Source of the DNA: Heterobasidion occidentale
Lineage: Eukaryota; Basidiomycota; Agaricomycetes; Russulales; Bondarzewiaceae
Direction of reading: 5' to 3'
Assembly (NCBI GenBank): GCA_039111635.1
Contig: JBCAQO010000008.1
Location: 2,790,001-2,854,000 of the forward strand
Length of the DNA: 64,000 nt
Shown: positions 53,831-64,000 of the stretch, in pieces
Layout: each line of letters starts with the position of its first letter
Numbering within the stretch: the stretch's first letter is position 1
Position numbers and translations under genes: made by a program
Notes under the pieces: generated by a model
The model's database searches: none
What the model was told of the DNA's origin: nothing
What the model saw: the letters and a program-made list of their open reading frames with translations, nothing else

Positions 53831-55070
53831 AGGGTTCCCAAGTGTTATCCGCTTCGGAGTATCTGACCCACTTGACGAGGTATTTGGTTCCTCATCCCTG
53901 GCGCCTTGAATCTAGAATGGTCTCTACTTCGTAGTGTTCTTCTTCATTCAGGATTTCTGGTGCTGGTCTGGGAAAATTCTCTCCATGGGCCTCTGTCTCA
54001 TGATATTTGGTGAGCACGGAGGCATGAAATACCGGATGTATCTTCCATGTTTCAGGTATTTTCAGCCGATAAGCCAGGGGCCCAATTCTTTCGGTCACTT
54101 GGAAAGGACCATAACGCCTAGGTGCCAGTTTGAACTTCGGATGAGTCGTCTGAATATGGGTTCCTTCTAGCCAAACTTGGGTTCCTGTTTCCCACTGTGG
54201 GAGTTTCCGGTGTAGATCCCGGTCTTTGGCGTGCTGCGCCGCTATCTGTAGGCTGGCAGCTGCGTCTTCTTGAACTTCCTTGATTAACTGTAAACGTTCA
54301 GTTACTGCGGGCACCTTGGTCTCCAACGCCGAGTCCACCGAATACGGTGGATTAAATTTATAGAGAACTTCAAACGGCGATTTCCCTGTAGCGGAGTGTC
54401 TTCGGGTGTTGTGGGAGAATTCTGCGAAGGGGATCAAGTCCACCCAGTTATTTTGATGGTAGTTGCAGAATACCTGCAGAAATTGTTCGATCTCCTGATT
54501 AACCCGTTCTGTTTCTCCGTCTGTCTGGGGATGATAAGCCATGCTGAGGGCCGGAGTAATTCCTAAGCCCTTCCATAATTCTCGCGTGAATTTTGCCGCA
54601 AACTGAGGTCCTCTGTCGGATACCACTTTGGTTGGTAGACCGTAACGTTTGAACACATTATCCTGGAAGAGCGTCGTGGTTTCTTCGGCCGTGATTGTCT
54701 TCTTGCACGGAGTTATGACTATTCCTTTTGACAGGCCCTGGTCCACTACCACATTTATCGAATCATACCCTCTGCTTTCCGGGAGGTCTGTTACAAAATT
54801 GGTGGAGATGAAACACCAAGGAGCGTTCGTAGTTTCCAATGGGTGGATTGGAGGATGGGTCCTGTGGGGGAGGTTCTTGGTGGACTGGCAGACTGCGCAT
54901 CCATCTACATATTGATGGACAAACTTGGTCATGCTCAACCACCAGTAATGGCGTTGTACCAGTTCCAGGGTTTTCGCTCGTCCTGGGTGTCCTGTAGCCA
55001 TAGTGTCATGGTGTGCTTTGACAATTGTTCACCGGAGGAGATCGTCCCTTGGGGCGCATATGTAACCGTC
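53740..55070 (-). pseudogene. pol: E4 Pol, C-terminal part: integrase and chromodomain
   Basis: Downstream of the E5 insertion, the frame reads DGYICAPRDDLL, TGA, then TIVKAHHDTMATGHPGRAKT, the zinc finger CAVCQ, the core STNFVTDL, SDRGPQF and HPQTDGETERVNQE, and a GPF module (RRYGPFQVTERIG). The chromodomain (YEVETILDSRRQG, TGA, GTKYLVKWVRYSEADNTWE) contains an in-frame TGA at 53892. Both TGAs fit decayed CGA codons. Otherwise the region is collinear with a normal chromovirus integrase. Confidence 0.85.
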
Positions 55071-55074
55071 TCGT

Positions 55075-55280
55075 TGGAGTAGTGGAACTCCATACCAAGG
55101 GAGGAGAGGTGGAGACAGAGAACAGGAAGGGAAGATGGAGAGACGGAGATGAAGGGCAGAGACGGAGGCAGAGACTGGAGCATCGAGAGAAGCCACAGGG
55201 TTAAGGTCAGCGTAGTAGACAGCCTGTAGCGCCAGCGCACCACACACATCACCACTGCGTCTCCATCTTTGGCTAGTCCA
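55075..55280 (+). repeat. E5 5' LTR
   Basis: 206 bp. Compared with the 3' LTR it shows about four changes, all transitions, three of them CG to TG. Confidence 0.9.
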
Positions 55281-55282
55281 TC

Positions 55283-55300
55283 TGGTGACAACAGTACTAC
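55283..55300 (+). promoter_or_regulatory. E5 primer-binding site, tRNA type
   Basis: TGGTGACAACAGT starts two bases after the LTR and has the TGG expected for pairing with a tRNA CCA end. The tRNA was not identified. This contrasts with the self-priming sites of E1-E3. Confidence 0.7.
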
Positions 55301-55745
55301 TCGAACCACACAACACAAACACACCGAGAACACTGCCGATCAGAACAACACCGAACCACCAGTAAGAACACCGCCGCCAAAACAATCACCACAGTAAACA
55401 CCCAACCACCTCACCCTGGCACCTCTTTGAGACAAATCTGGTTGTTTTCGCTCTGTGCCATCGATAGACAATTCCCCACAAAGCTCCAAACTTTCATTTA
55501 CAGATATCGAGAACAGCCCGCTCTTCTCCAGCCCAGCAGAACCAGACAGCAGCCTCTTCCTACCATCATTCCCATCCGACCCTAACATTACCTCGCTCTC
55601 ATTTCCCTCTACGATAATCAGCCTTAACTCGCCTGAATCCTCACCCTCACCCCTACCACCACTTACATACAACTTCACCCCAATCCTTTCCAACATCACC
55701 ACACCAAACAAAACAAACTCAGACAGCTCCGACGACGAAGACGCA

Positions 55746-56964
55746 ATGCCTGCAAACCCCCCGTCCACATGGTTCTATGGCGACGGCCGCACCGGCGAAA
55801 ACCCTGGAGATTTCATTAAGCAGGTCGAGCAAGGCTTCACAGAGAAGTCCATAGACACCCACAAGGTTGACAAAGTCGGTCAGTACCTGAAATCGGGAAG
55901 CCCGGCAGAAAAATGGTATGAGGACGAACTTTCTCCCGTTGACAGCGCTACCTGGAAATCCTTCAAAGCAGCGTTCTTCACCCGGTGGCCGAAACTCAAA
56001 GCCGTCGTCAAAACCCGCGCCGAAAAAATCATGACGCTCCAAGCCCACAAGCTGACGGAAGCCGAAGCAGTAAGGAAGGTAGAAATGGATGGAACAGAAG
56101 AGTGGGGGTACATCCGATGGGCGGATCGGGTCTTGGTCCTAGCAAACGCCATCGTAGACAGCGACGGAATGCTCATCGAAGGAGTTCACAAGGACCTACC
56201 CATGAGCGTGGCCGCTCTTGTCACTGGGACGTACACAACATGGATCAACTTCACTGATGTAGTACGACAGATTCGCCCCGACGATCTACTACGAGCCCAG
56301 GTGAACAATGCCCGGTTGGCCGCGGTGGAAGAGGAGCTGCGACGCCCTGTCCCACCACGACAAAACACGTCTAACGCTGAACTCCAACGCATAATGGAAC
56401 GCATGTCTATCAACTCCCAACCCCCCGCTTTGCGAGCACCTCCCTACCACAAACAGAAGCACATTCCCCGCAATCAACCCATACCACAGCACACCCCCCC
56501 AACCCACCATAACACGCCCACAGTGTGCATCCAACACGGAGCGATTGGCAATCGCACGCAGGAATCAGCTCCCACAGCACGCCAAGAACCCAGCGGGAAT
56601 GATGTTATACCAGCAGCAGGTCACGGACTGGCATGCAGCCAACCCCAATGGCAGGTCGGATGAACACCGACCCTACCCCCTCACCCCGGGCACCGCACCT
56701 ATCGCTACCGGAGAATGCTGGAAGTGCGGAATGACAGACCCCCGTCACAGAGGCGACGAGTGCACAGGACAAGCAGTACCGGACAACGAATGCAGGTGGC
56801 AAATGATTGCATCCACCATCAGCCGTCCAGCACCGCCAACCGCCGTTCGGTACGTATACATCCAGCCCAAGTACTACGACTTGTATGAGCACAAACCTCG
56901 CGATAACATGAGATGGAGGGAAGCAATGGACGAGGCGGGAAATGGAGATGGGCCGGCAGCTTAG
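55746..56964 (+). pseudogene. gag: E5 Gag, one frameshift
   Basis: From the first ATG (MPANPPSTWFYGDGRTGENP) a Gag domain follows: PGDFIKQVEQGFTEK, EKWYEDELSPVDSATWKSF and AAFFTRWPKLKAV. The frame runs to a stop at 56661. The continuation lies in the next frame from about 56545 (LPQHAKNPAGMMLYQQQVTD) and contains the knuckle-like CWKCGMTDPRHRGDEC before ending at 56964. One base has been lost or gained near 56540. An open frame extends upstream of the ATG to 55455, but it lacks a start. The second gag frame overlaps the pol start. Confidence 0.7.
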
Positions 56965-59900
56965 GAGAAGCCTGCACGGCCCGTACCACCAAACCTCTCC
57001 CCGCTTCCCTCGTCCCCGGCTGTGTAACGGCGCCAACCGGGGACCCATCCACAGCCCCCACATCGCGTGTTCCAATGAGAGGGACAGGAGCTACACCGAA
57101 GAACAAAGCGGTTATCCTAGATGCACGAGTGTATGAAATCATGACAGATCTAATAGACTGCTCGAAATTTTACACTGTGGGGGCCACGAATCTAACACAC
57201 AAGGATGGGAAACCACCAAAAGCAGTGCCGTTTATTCACAGAATACACCTGCATGGCCCGAAGGGCAAAATAAACAGGATGAAGAGTATCTTTGACGACG
57301 GCGCCATGATAAACGCCATCGACAGCGACATCTTCAATGTCATAAGCCACCGACTCACCCCCACCTCCCCATCCCCAAGACGACTCCGCATGGCCAATGG
57401 CTCAATTGTCCCGTCTCAAGGCCGATGGGAAGGCCATGTAACAATTGATGGTGTCGACGTCATAGCACGATTTGAAGTCTTCCCAAGCGGAGGCTCGTGG
57501 TCCGTCCTCATCGGCAAGCCGCTACTCATGGCCCTAGAAGCAAGACATGAGTACGCAAATGATACCATCGAACTCCCATCATCGAAAGGGACAATCACAC
57601 TGGAAAATGAGATCACAAGATTGGACGACGAAGCACGGGAAAAAGCATCAGATGCCCACCTGACGCTCAATATCAAACAGCGCGCAACGCTATGGGGGGA
57701 TGACAAACCCCCCGCAAGGCAAGTCGCACACGCTATCATACCTCTTGCACCAGATACCAGTGACAAGCACCAGACCACCAAAACACAGCCCACCAACCAC
57801 GCGTCACCAACTATGCACAAACGCGCCCACCAGGACGAGACTGCGGACCTACCAGAGATAAAACCACACAAAGATCCCTCAATCTACACACAACACACAA
57901 ACACATGGAAAACAGAGCGCACCAATGAACTCCTACGGCTCGTCAAGATCGGCGAGGACCTCACTGCCAGCGAACATACCAAAGTTGAGGCACTCATCCT
58001 TGAATTTGCAGATTGCTTCGCAATGTCCGTTAGCGAAGTCTCGCCGGTCTGCAATGCCACGCACCGACTCAATCTCCCCACTGGAACCAAAATTCCATGG
58101 AAAGTCCACCAGCAGCCACTGTTTGGTGACAAACAAGACTATTTCTTCTCGCACATTGATCTTATGCTGAAAAGCGGGATCATTGCTCCTATAGCACCCG
58201 AAGATGTCAAGTTCTGCAGCAACACAGTCCTTGCACAAAAAACCCACACAACCAAAGGCCTCTCGCAAGACGAACTCAAACACCGAGTCAACGATGAATG
58301 CTCAGCCCACGGTTTCCCGCGCAAATACGACCTCCCACCCCGTGAACCAAACCCCGCACCGACCAAACCGCCCTCAAAACAAACAAAATGGCGCATCTGC
58401 CAAAGCTTCAAGGCACTCAACGACATCACAACGGTCCCACCAATGCCGCAAGGCGACATACGTGCAAAACAACAAGCGCTGGCAGGACATCGGTGGGTCA
58501 CTGTATTCGATTTTGCGTCCGGATTTTATGCTTGCCCCATAGCGGAGGAGGACCAACCCTACATCTGCTTCTATGTAGCCGGGCGTGGTTACTACAAATA
58601 CCTCCGGATGCCGTTTGGACTCACTGGCGCACCATCCCGCTTTGCCAGCATGACTGCAACTGCCCTAGGAGACCTCGTAGGAACCCTATGTCAACTATTC
58701 GTGGACGACGGAGGTGTCCCAGCCGACAACTTTGACGATGGCATGGCCGATCTCCGCACCCTCCTCCAACGAATCCGCAACACAGGCCTTTCCCTCTCTG
58801 CCGCAAAAACAGAATTCTTTATGACCACTGCAAAATTCGCAGGCGAAACAATAGGCCCCAACGGTGTAGGCACAGACCCATCCAAGATATCCGCAATTGT
58901 CAATTGGCAAACACCCACCACATTAAAAGGTCTGTCTGGATTCGTTCATCTGGGCAACTATTACCGCTTGGTATGCGCAGATTACGGCCACATCGCACGC
59001 CCCCTCACAGATCTCATTCGCAATGCCTCTATCCCAACGGGGAAGGGCAAATTTGCTCACCAGAGAGCACTCCACGACCATTCACTTGAAGGCCTATGGA
59101 CACCAGAACACCAGAAAGCATTCATCGACATCAAAGCCGCACTCACCTCCGCACCCGTACTCCGATCCCCTCTATTTGATGGCCGCACCTTCACCATCAC
59201 AACCGATGGGTCAAAACATGGATTTGCCGGAATCTTATCTCAGCACCATGAAACAACCCTCCCCAACGGAAAAACGGTGACACGACGTCACCCCATTGCA
59301 TTTGCATCTAAACGAACATCCTGTGCTGAAGAACGTTACAAACCCTTTCTTTCCGAATTCGCAGCCCTAAAGTTCAGCCTCGACAAGTTCTCCGACACAA
59401 TATGGGGCTCACCAATTGAGATCGAAACAGACTGTCAAGCACTCCGGGACTTCCTCCTCAGTGACAGCCTGAATATCCACCATGCCCGATGGCGCGACGG
59501 CGTCCTAGCCTACAAAATCCGAACAGTACGCCACCGGCCGGGAGCTGGCAACCCTGCAGATGGCCCAAGCCGCATGTTTGACTCAGGCTTCCAGACAGAA
59601 GGCGACGGAGCAGACTGGTCGGTGGGACAGGACTGGGAGAAATCATCCGGTCTTGTCCACGACCTGTTCCTCACAACCGTCGACTCAGACATACAATGCC
59701 TTCGGGAACGCTTCGCAAAAGAACCACTCTTCCGCGAAGTTATTGATGCGTTACAAAACATAGATCACACAAGCAACGTGCAAACACGAAGACGCGCACG
59801 CCACCGCGCACTAGGTTACATGATTAAAGACGGGAAACTCTGGCGAGTAGGAAACGGGCGCTCACCGCGTGCACGGCCATGTGTCGAATGCGTCCCCCGC

Positions 59901-60980
59901 TCAGAAGCAGTCACATGCGCAGCCGAGGTACACAGCCAACTGCACTTTGGCCGCGACCACATCAAGCTACAACTACTTGACACCATCTGCAGCCCGCAAC
60001 TTGACCAGTCAATCACATCAGCAATTGCGGAATGCGCGCAATGCAAAAACTTCGGAGGTATGCACCTCCACTCTCTCCTAGAGCCCATCACCCGCCGTCA
60101 CCCCTTCGAGTTACTCGTTGCAGATTACCTCTCCCTGCCGAAAGGCACCAACGGATTCCATACAGTAGGCCTATACCTCGACACATACTCACAACGCATC
60201 TGGGGATTCAAATACAAAACACACGGAACGGCAAAAACCACAGTATCAGGACTCACGACAATCACAACAGGCTGGACCAAACCCGATACATTCATGACTG
60301 ACGGCGGCTCCCACTTCAAAAACAGCAAGGTCACAGCATTCTGCAAAGAACGAGGCATCAAACATGAAGTCATAGCAGCATACTCCGCGTGGATCAACGG
60401 CCTCGTCGAAGGTACAAACAAGATACTACTAGGACGCCTCAAATGTTTGTGCAGCCCTGAACTGGGCGAAGACGAGTACATCGATGTCAAACCCGAAGAC
60501 ATACCAAAATCCTGGCCAAGATACTTTGATCAAGTCATTGAATGGCTCAATAATCGCATCCTCCCAGCCCTGCACCACACCCCCAACAAACTCGCACTAG
60601 GCTTGATCATCAACAGCCCCAAAACACCCTCGGATGCCACTGAAACCCCGCCAACTGTCGGCGAAATAGAACGACAACTAGCCTACACGAAACAGCAGCG
60701 CCTAGACGGATACGCGCTTACTGTCGGCCATGCACAAAAAAGAAAAGCGGTGTTTGACAGACGCGTAACCGCAACCGCTCCAGGTGAAGTTATCTTTGCA
60801 CGACTTGATCTTGTTCAGATCCACAAAAACGCCCTAGACCTCACAATGTCCACAGCCAGCAAATTACTTCCAAAATGGTCCCCACCACGACGGGTCCGCA
60901 GCCGAATCCTCAACTCCTACACCCTCGAAGACCTCAACGGCAACCTCCTTCCCGGGAAATTCAGCTCACGACGACTCTGA
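56913..60980 (+). CDS. pol: E5 Pol: protease, RT, RNase H, integrase
   Basis: A single frame of 1,355 residues. The aspartic protease site reads IFDDGAMINA (about 127), with DDG instead of the usual D(S/T)G. RT includes WRICQSFKALNDITT, MPFGLTGAPSRFASM and a catalytic FVDD (about 596-599) in place of YMDD/YLDD. RNase H has FTITTDGSKHGFAGILSQ. The integrase zinc finger (HSQLHFGRDH...CAQCKNF) and core motifs VADYL, FMTDGGSHF and SAWINGLVEGTNK follow. There is no chromodomain. The stop TGA at 60978 is probably a mutated CGA, since the same frame continues for 114 codons of acidic tail. It overlaps gag by about 50 nt in the -1 frame. Confidence 0.9.
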   Translation: MEGSNGRGGKWRWAGSLGEACTARTTKPLPASLVPGCVTAPTGDPSTAPTSRVPMRGTGATPKNKAVILDARVYEIMTDLIDCSKFYTVGATNLTHKDGKPPKAVPFIHRIHLHGPKGKINRMKSIFDDGAMINAIDSDIFNVISHRLTPTSPSPRRLRMANGSIVPSQGRWEGHVTIDGVDVIARFEVFPSGGSWSVLIGKPLLMALEARHEYANDTIELPSSKGTITLENEITRLDDEAREKASDAHLTLNIKQRATLWGDDKPPARQVAHAIIPLAPDTSDKHQTTKTQPTNHASPTMHKRAHQDETADLPEIKPHKDPSIYTQHTNTWKTERTNELLRLVKIGEDLTASEHTKVEALILEFADCFAMSVSEVSPVCNATHRLNLPTGTKIPWKVHQQPLFGDKQDYFFSHIDLMLKSGIIAPIAPEDVKFCSNTVLAQKTHTTKGLSQDELKHRVNDECSAHGFPRKYDLPPREPNPAPTKPPSKQTKWRICQSFKALNDITTVPPMPQGDIRAKQQALAGHRWVTVFDFASGFYACPIAEEDQPYICFYVAGRGYYKYLRMPFGLTGAPSRFASMTATALGDLVGTLCQLFVDDGGVPADNFDDGMADLRTLLQRIRNTGLSLSAAKTEFFMTTAKFAGETIGPNGVGTDPSKISAIVNWQTPTTLKGLSGFVHLGNYYRLVCADYGHIARPLTDLIRNASIPTGKGKFAHQRALHDHSLEGLWTPEHQKAFIDIKAALTSAPVLRSPLFDGRTFTITTDGSKHGFAGILSQHHETTLPNGKTVTRRHPIAFASKRTSCAEERYKPFLSEFAALKFSLDKFSDTIWGSPIEIETDCQALRDFLLSDSLNIHHARWRDGVLAYKIRTVRHRPGAGNPADGPSRMFDSGFQTEGDGADWSVGQDWEKSSGLVHDLFLTTVDSDIQCLRERFAKEPLFREVIDALQNIDHTSNVQTRRRARHRALGYMIKDGKLWRVGNGRSPRARPCVECVPRSEAVTCAAEVHSQLHFGRDHIKLQLLDTICSPQLDQSITSAIAECAQCKNFGGMHLHSLLEPITRRHPFELLVADYLSLPKGTNGFHTVGLYLDTYSQRIWGFKYKTHGTAKTTVSGLTTITTGWTKPDTFMTDGGSHFKNSKVTAFCKERGIKHEVIAAYSAWINGLVEGTNKILLGRLKCLCSPELGEDEYIDVKPEDIPKSWPRYFDQVIEWLNNRILPALHHTPNKLALGLIINSPKTPSDATETPPTVGEIERQLAYTKQQRLDGYALTVGHAQKRKAVFDRRVTATAPGEVIFARLDLVQIHKNALDLTMSTASKLLPKWSPPRRVRSRILNSYTLEDLNGNLLPGKFSSRRL

Positions 60981-61325
60981 AGATTCACACCACGCATTGG
61001 CACCAAACTGTCACTCGACCAGATAACGTTACTACAGTACAAACAAGACCACCCTGAAGAAGAGAACACCGACGACCCCATCCTACCTCACAAAACCACC
61101 GGAAACACAGAACTGGACGAAGACAACCCGGCCGACGAACCCCCAGACAAAGACGACCCAGACAGACAAGACGACCCCGACAGCGAAGGCGACGACGAAC
61201 CGGAAGAAACAGAGAACGAGGACGAAACACCACCCAACACCAGACAAACCCTGCGATCGGGACACGTTCTTCACGAGCAGACGACAAGGACGTCGCATTT
61301 AGAAGGTGGGGGGCACATGGAGTAG
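60981..61325 (+). pseudogene. E5 Pol C-terminal acidic tail after a premature stop
   Basis: In frame with pol, directly after TGA, comes RFTPRIGTKLSLDQITLLQY. A strongly acidic stretch follows (DEDNPADEPPDKDDPDRQ, EGDDEPEETENEDE). The frame ends at TAG in the first bases of the 3' LTR. Confidence 0.6.
61307..61317 (+). promoter_or_regulatory. E5 polypurine tract
   Basis: GGTGGGGGGCACA-type purine run directly before TGGAGTAG of the 3' LTR. Confidence 0.65.
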
Positions 61326-61523
61326 TGGAACTCCATACCAAGGGAGGAGAGGTGGAGACAGAGAACAGGAAGGGAAGACGGAGAGACGGAGACGAAGGGC
61401 AGAGACGGAGGCAGAGACCGGAGCATCGAAAGAAGCCACAGGGTTAAGGTCAGCGTAGTAGACAGCCTGTAGCGCCAGCGCACCACACACATCACCACTG
61501 CGTCTCCATCTTTGGCTAGTCCA
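61318..61523 (+). repeat. E5 3' LTR
   Basis: 206 bp, the better-preserved copy (more CG dinucleotides than the 5' LTR). Followed by the duplication TCGT. Confidence 0.9.
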
Positions 61524-61527
61524 TCGT

Positions 61528-64000
61528 CTTGTGATACCGTCTTTGTGTGTCCATTTCCCTAGGAGACCCTTCATTGCTTTTGGTCCTTTGTCCAAGAGCT
61601 TCTTGAGGGAGACATCCACTAGCAAATCATGTTCAGAGCGTGAGTGTCGAATGAGGGAGAGAATGTCCGAGGATACGATTTCTGTTGCCTTGACGTGTAT
61701 GCTTTCGCTAGAATCTACCAAGGTTTTGCTGGACTCAGTGAAAAGTCTGGACGGGAGCAGAGTCTGTGCTTTGTTATCAGATTCCACCCCCTCACTAAGG
61801 TCTGGACGCCTGGACAGAGCATCAGCGTAGTTAGTCGTTCCAGCTTTATAGCTGAGCTGGAAGTCAAATCTGGACAAAAACAGACTCCAGCGCGCTTGTC
61901 GCCTTGATAGGTCTCGCGCCATCTGAAAGTGTTCCAAGTTCTTGTGGTCTGTCCAGATCTCAAAGGGGTGTCTAGCGCCTTCCAGGTAATGTTTCCAATG
62001 TTCCAGTGCCTTGATGATTGCAAGGAGTTCGCGATCATGTACGTCGTAGTTCCTTTCGGGCGGTGAAAACGAGCCCGAGAGGTACGCCACTGGGTGCCAG
62101 TCATTATCAGGTCCTTCCTGTAAGAGGACTGCACCATATGCGGAGAGGGAGGCGTCGGTGACAAGCCGGTATGGGCGCATTGGGTCGGGGTATATTAGGA
62201 CGGGTTGACTGATGAAGGCTTTTTTTAATCGATCAAAAGCCTGTTGGCAACTCGTTGTCCAGTCCCATTTCGTGTCCTTCTTGGTGAGATCATGTAGGGG
62301 TCGCGCGATCAAGGAGAACTTGTCAATGAATCACCGATAGAAATTCCCTAGACCTAAGAAGGAGCGGATGTCTCGGACTGTGCGAGGGATGGGCCATTCC
62401 TGAATTGCTTCAATCTTGGAGTCCTCCATGGCGACGTGATCTTTTGAAATCGTGTATCCCAAGTAGTTTAGCTTTTCCTTGTGGAGCTCTCATTTCTCTG
62501 GTTTGAGATACAGATCATTGTCACGCAGGATTTGGAGGACTCGGCGAACAATCACAATGTGTTCTGCCGTGGTCCTTGTGAAGATGAGGATGTCGTCCAT
62601 GTATACCGCAATTTTCCGGGCCAGTATGAGCTCTTGGAAGATCATGTTCATCATGGCCTAGAAGGTCCCTGGAGAATTGCACAGCCCGAAGAACATTACT
62701 GTGGGTTCAAAGAGTCCCAAGGGCGTTACAAACGCCGCCTTGGACTCGTCCCCTTCTTTGATGCGCACATTGTTATATCCCCACCGAACATCCAACTTTG
62801 AGAATACCGTTGCCCCTCGAATAGTATCCAAGAGTTCTTGGATCAGAGGCAAGGGGGTGACGTCTCGAATGGTGTGCTTATTAAGGTGGCAATAGTCCTG
62901 TACCGGGCGTAGTTTTCCATCCTTCTTGTTTATAAAGAAAAAGGAGGCTGCGCTAGGTGCTGTCGACCGACGTATTGTCCCTCTAGAAAGGTGCTCCTTG
63001 ACGAATTTTCCTAGCTTGTCGTGTTTATCTGGGCACAAGGGGAATATCCTTGGAGCTTGGGGTTTAAACGACGGTTTGAGATTTATTGCGTGGTCCCAGA
63101 TTGTGTGCTTGGGGAGCCGTTGCGATCGTCTCTCGCTGAAAATGTCGAGGTAGGAATGATATTCTGACGGTACGCGGTCCTTTAGATCGGTCGCGTCGAT
63201 TTCCTCCTCTAAGTCTTCGTCAAAGCTAGCGAACCCCAAGGGTTCGGGAGCTACCTTCCTGATGACGGGTTCTTCTCCACTATCCGTTGCGGAGGAGTCA
63301 AACAATATTTGCGCCTTTTCGGCGGCTTTCCTTGAAGCTTCGCCCTGAGCGCTCTTTTCCAGAGTTCGCTGGTGTTCCTTCCCTTCGGCCTTTCGTTCCT
63401 CGAGCCATTTCCGAGCTTTGCTTTGTCGGGATTTATGCTCGAGCGCTTCCAAAAGCCGGGACTTCCATTCCTTCACTGGGACTTGACGCCATTGTTCTTT
63501 AGTCCAAGTCCACGAAGGTCCTACCGGCCCAGAGACAAGATGCGGTTTCGTCCGCTGAGGAACCTTGTTGCCGTGTAGTTTCGTTAGCCATGCCTTCTTG
63601 GTAGGCTCTTCCCTTGCCTTGGTAAAACCGTATGGTTGTTGGCAGTCTTCGGGGCATTGATCAAAGTGTACCTCACGGTGCCTCCACCCGATGGAGGGGT
63701 CATGGTATTTCAGCCAATCCGTTCCTAAGAGCATGTCGTCTTTCCCTAGATTGGTGATGAACATCTGGACGCGTTCAGTATGGGTTCTCCCCCGTCTGTC
63801 TTTGACGGTGAGATTCGCGTCTAAACCTTGTCAAATGAGGCCTGCCTTGTTGACGGTGTCATCGACATTGCGAACGCGGATAGGGCGGTTTAAAGGGTAG
63901 GTCGGAAGGTTGTGCTTTCGTACCCATTGTTCGTTCACCAAGATCCCTTCACAGGCTGAGTCGATGGCGGCCCTGGCTCCAGCGCTTCTTCCTCGAGTTG
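61528..64000 (-). pseudogene. pol: E4 Pol, N-terminal part: protease, RT, RNase H (truncated by window edge)
   Basis: On the minus strand the protease region near 63960 shows AAIDSACEG, with the expected glycine of DSG replaced by alanine, then DMLLGTDWLKYHDPSI. RT follows (KKDGKLRPVQDYCHLNKHTI, VYMDDILIFTRTT), then RNase H (YRLVTDASLSAYGAVLLQ, YDVHDRELLAIIKALEHWKH) and the linker up to KWTHKDGITRR, where E5 is inserted. In-frame stops occur at about 63830 (TGA), 62656 (TAG for CAG), about 62490 (TGA) and 62328 (TGA for CGA). gag and the 5' LTR lie outside the window. Confidence 0.85.

Larger units (their letters stand above)
55075..61523 (+). mobile_element. E5: gypsy-type element of a separate lineage, inserted in E4 pol
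   Basis: Two 206-bp LTRs begin TGGAGTAGTGG and end CTAGTCCA (TG...CA). A 4-bp target duplication TCGT lies at 55071-55074 and 61524-61527. A tRNA-type primer site follows the 5' LTR and a polypurine tract precedes the 3' LTR. The coding region holds gag with a knuckle and a long pol without chromodomain. Removal with one TCGT restores the E4 frame ITRRDGYICAPRDD. Confidence 0.93.
29850..64000 (-). mobile_element. E4: old chromovirus, minus strand, interrupted by E3(+E2) and E5, incomplete at the right edge
   Basis: The pieces are a 3' LTR (29850-30513), a long 3' non-coding region, the distal ORF (33002-33676), post-pol ORFs (52977-53830), integrase with chromodomain (53740-55070), and RT/RNase H plus protease (61528-64000). 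All are on the minus strand and in consistent order once E3/E2 and E5 are removed. Several stop codons sit where CGA or CAG would be expected, so this copy is dead and older than its inserts. gag and the 5' LTR lie beyond 64000. Confidence 0.82.

Noticed and set aside
55071..55280. Stand-alone MITE or SINE-like repeat, because the same 206 bp occurs twice
   Set aside because: The two copies flank a gag-pol region with primer site, polypurine tract and target duplication, so they are LTRs.

Overview
The window looks like nuclear DNA of a filamentous basidiomycete, most likely an agaricomycete. The host genes carry many short introns (about 50-120 nt) with GT...AG ends, the genes are densely packed, promoters contain pyrimidine-rich tracts, and most of the sequence is Ty3/gypsy LTR retrotransposon, largely chromovirus. 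The species cannot be named from sequence alone.

Positions 1-15,420 are gene-rich. They hold a mitochondrial rhomboid protease (1109-2974, +), the riboflavin-pathway enzyme DHBP synthase RIB3 (3631-4575, -), which is divergent from a mitochondrial phosphate carrier (5249-6435, +), a small three-exon gene of unknown function (7749-8236, +), and two tandem paralogues of a TDT/SLAC1-family transporter (9619-11717 and 13488-15420, +). The two transporter genes share almost every exon length, including two micro-exons of 12 and 10 nt.

Positions 16,132-64,000 are a retrotransposon nest with a readable history. A solo-type LTR (16132-16586) is followed by a nearly intact, young chromovirus, E1 (16905-27299, +, target duplication ACTTT). 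To its right lies a decayed FAD-monooxygenase gene cut at 29849 by the 3' LTR of an old minus-strand chromovirus, E4 (29850 to beyond 64000). E4 was then hit twice. E3 (33677-52971, +, duplication GCCAC) landed just behind a post-pol reading frame. E5 (55075-61523, +, duplication TCGT), from a different gypsy lineage, landed in the integrase region. E3 was later split by E2 (36022-46409, -, duplication GAAAC), which is the same family as E1. Removing each insert with one copy of its duplication rejoins the host element's sequence.

The most unusual material is in the chromoviruses. E1/E2 have a probable -1 frameshift hairpin between gag and pol, a self-priming signal in place of a tRNA primer site, a conserved pre-gag domain, and two extra reading frames after pol: a 54-residue membrane peptide and a roughly 558-residue protein with a CCHC knuckle. 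The second frame has its own TATA box. E3 has different post-pol frames and a four-fold 32-residue repeat at the end of pol. E4 has a 1.6 kb array of hairpins and about 15 copies of a 19-26 nt motif in its 3' non-coding region.
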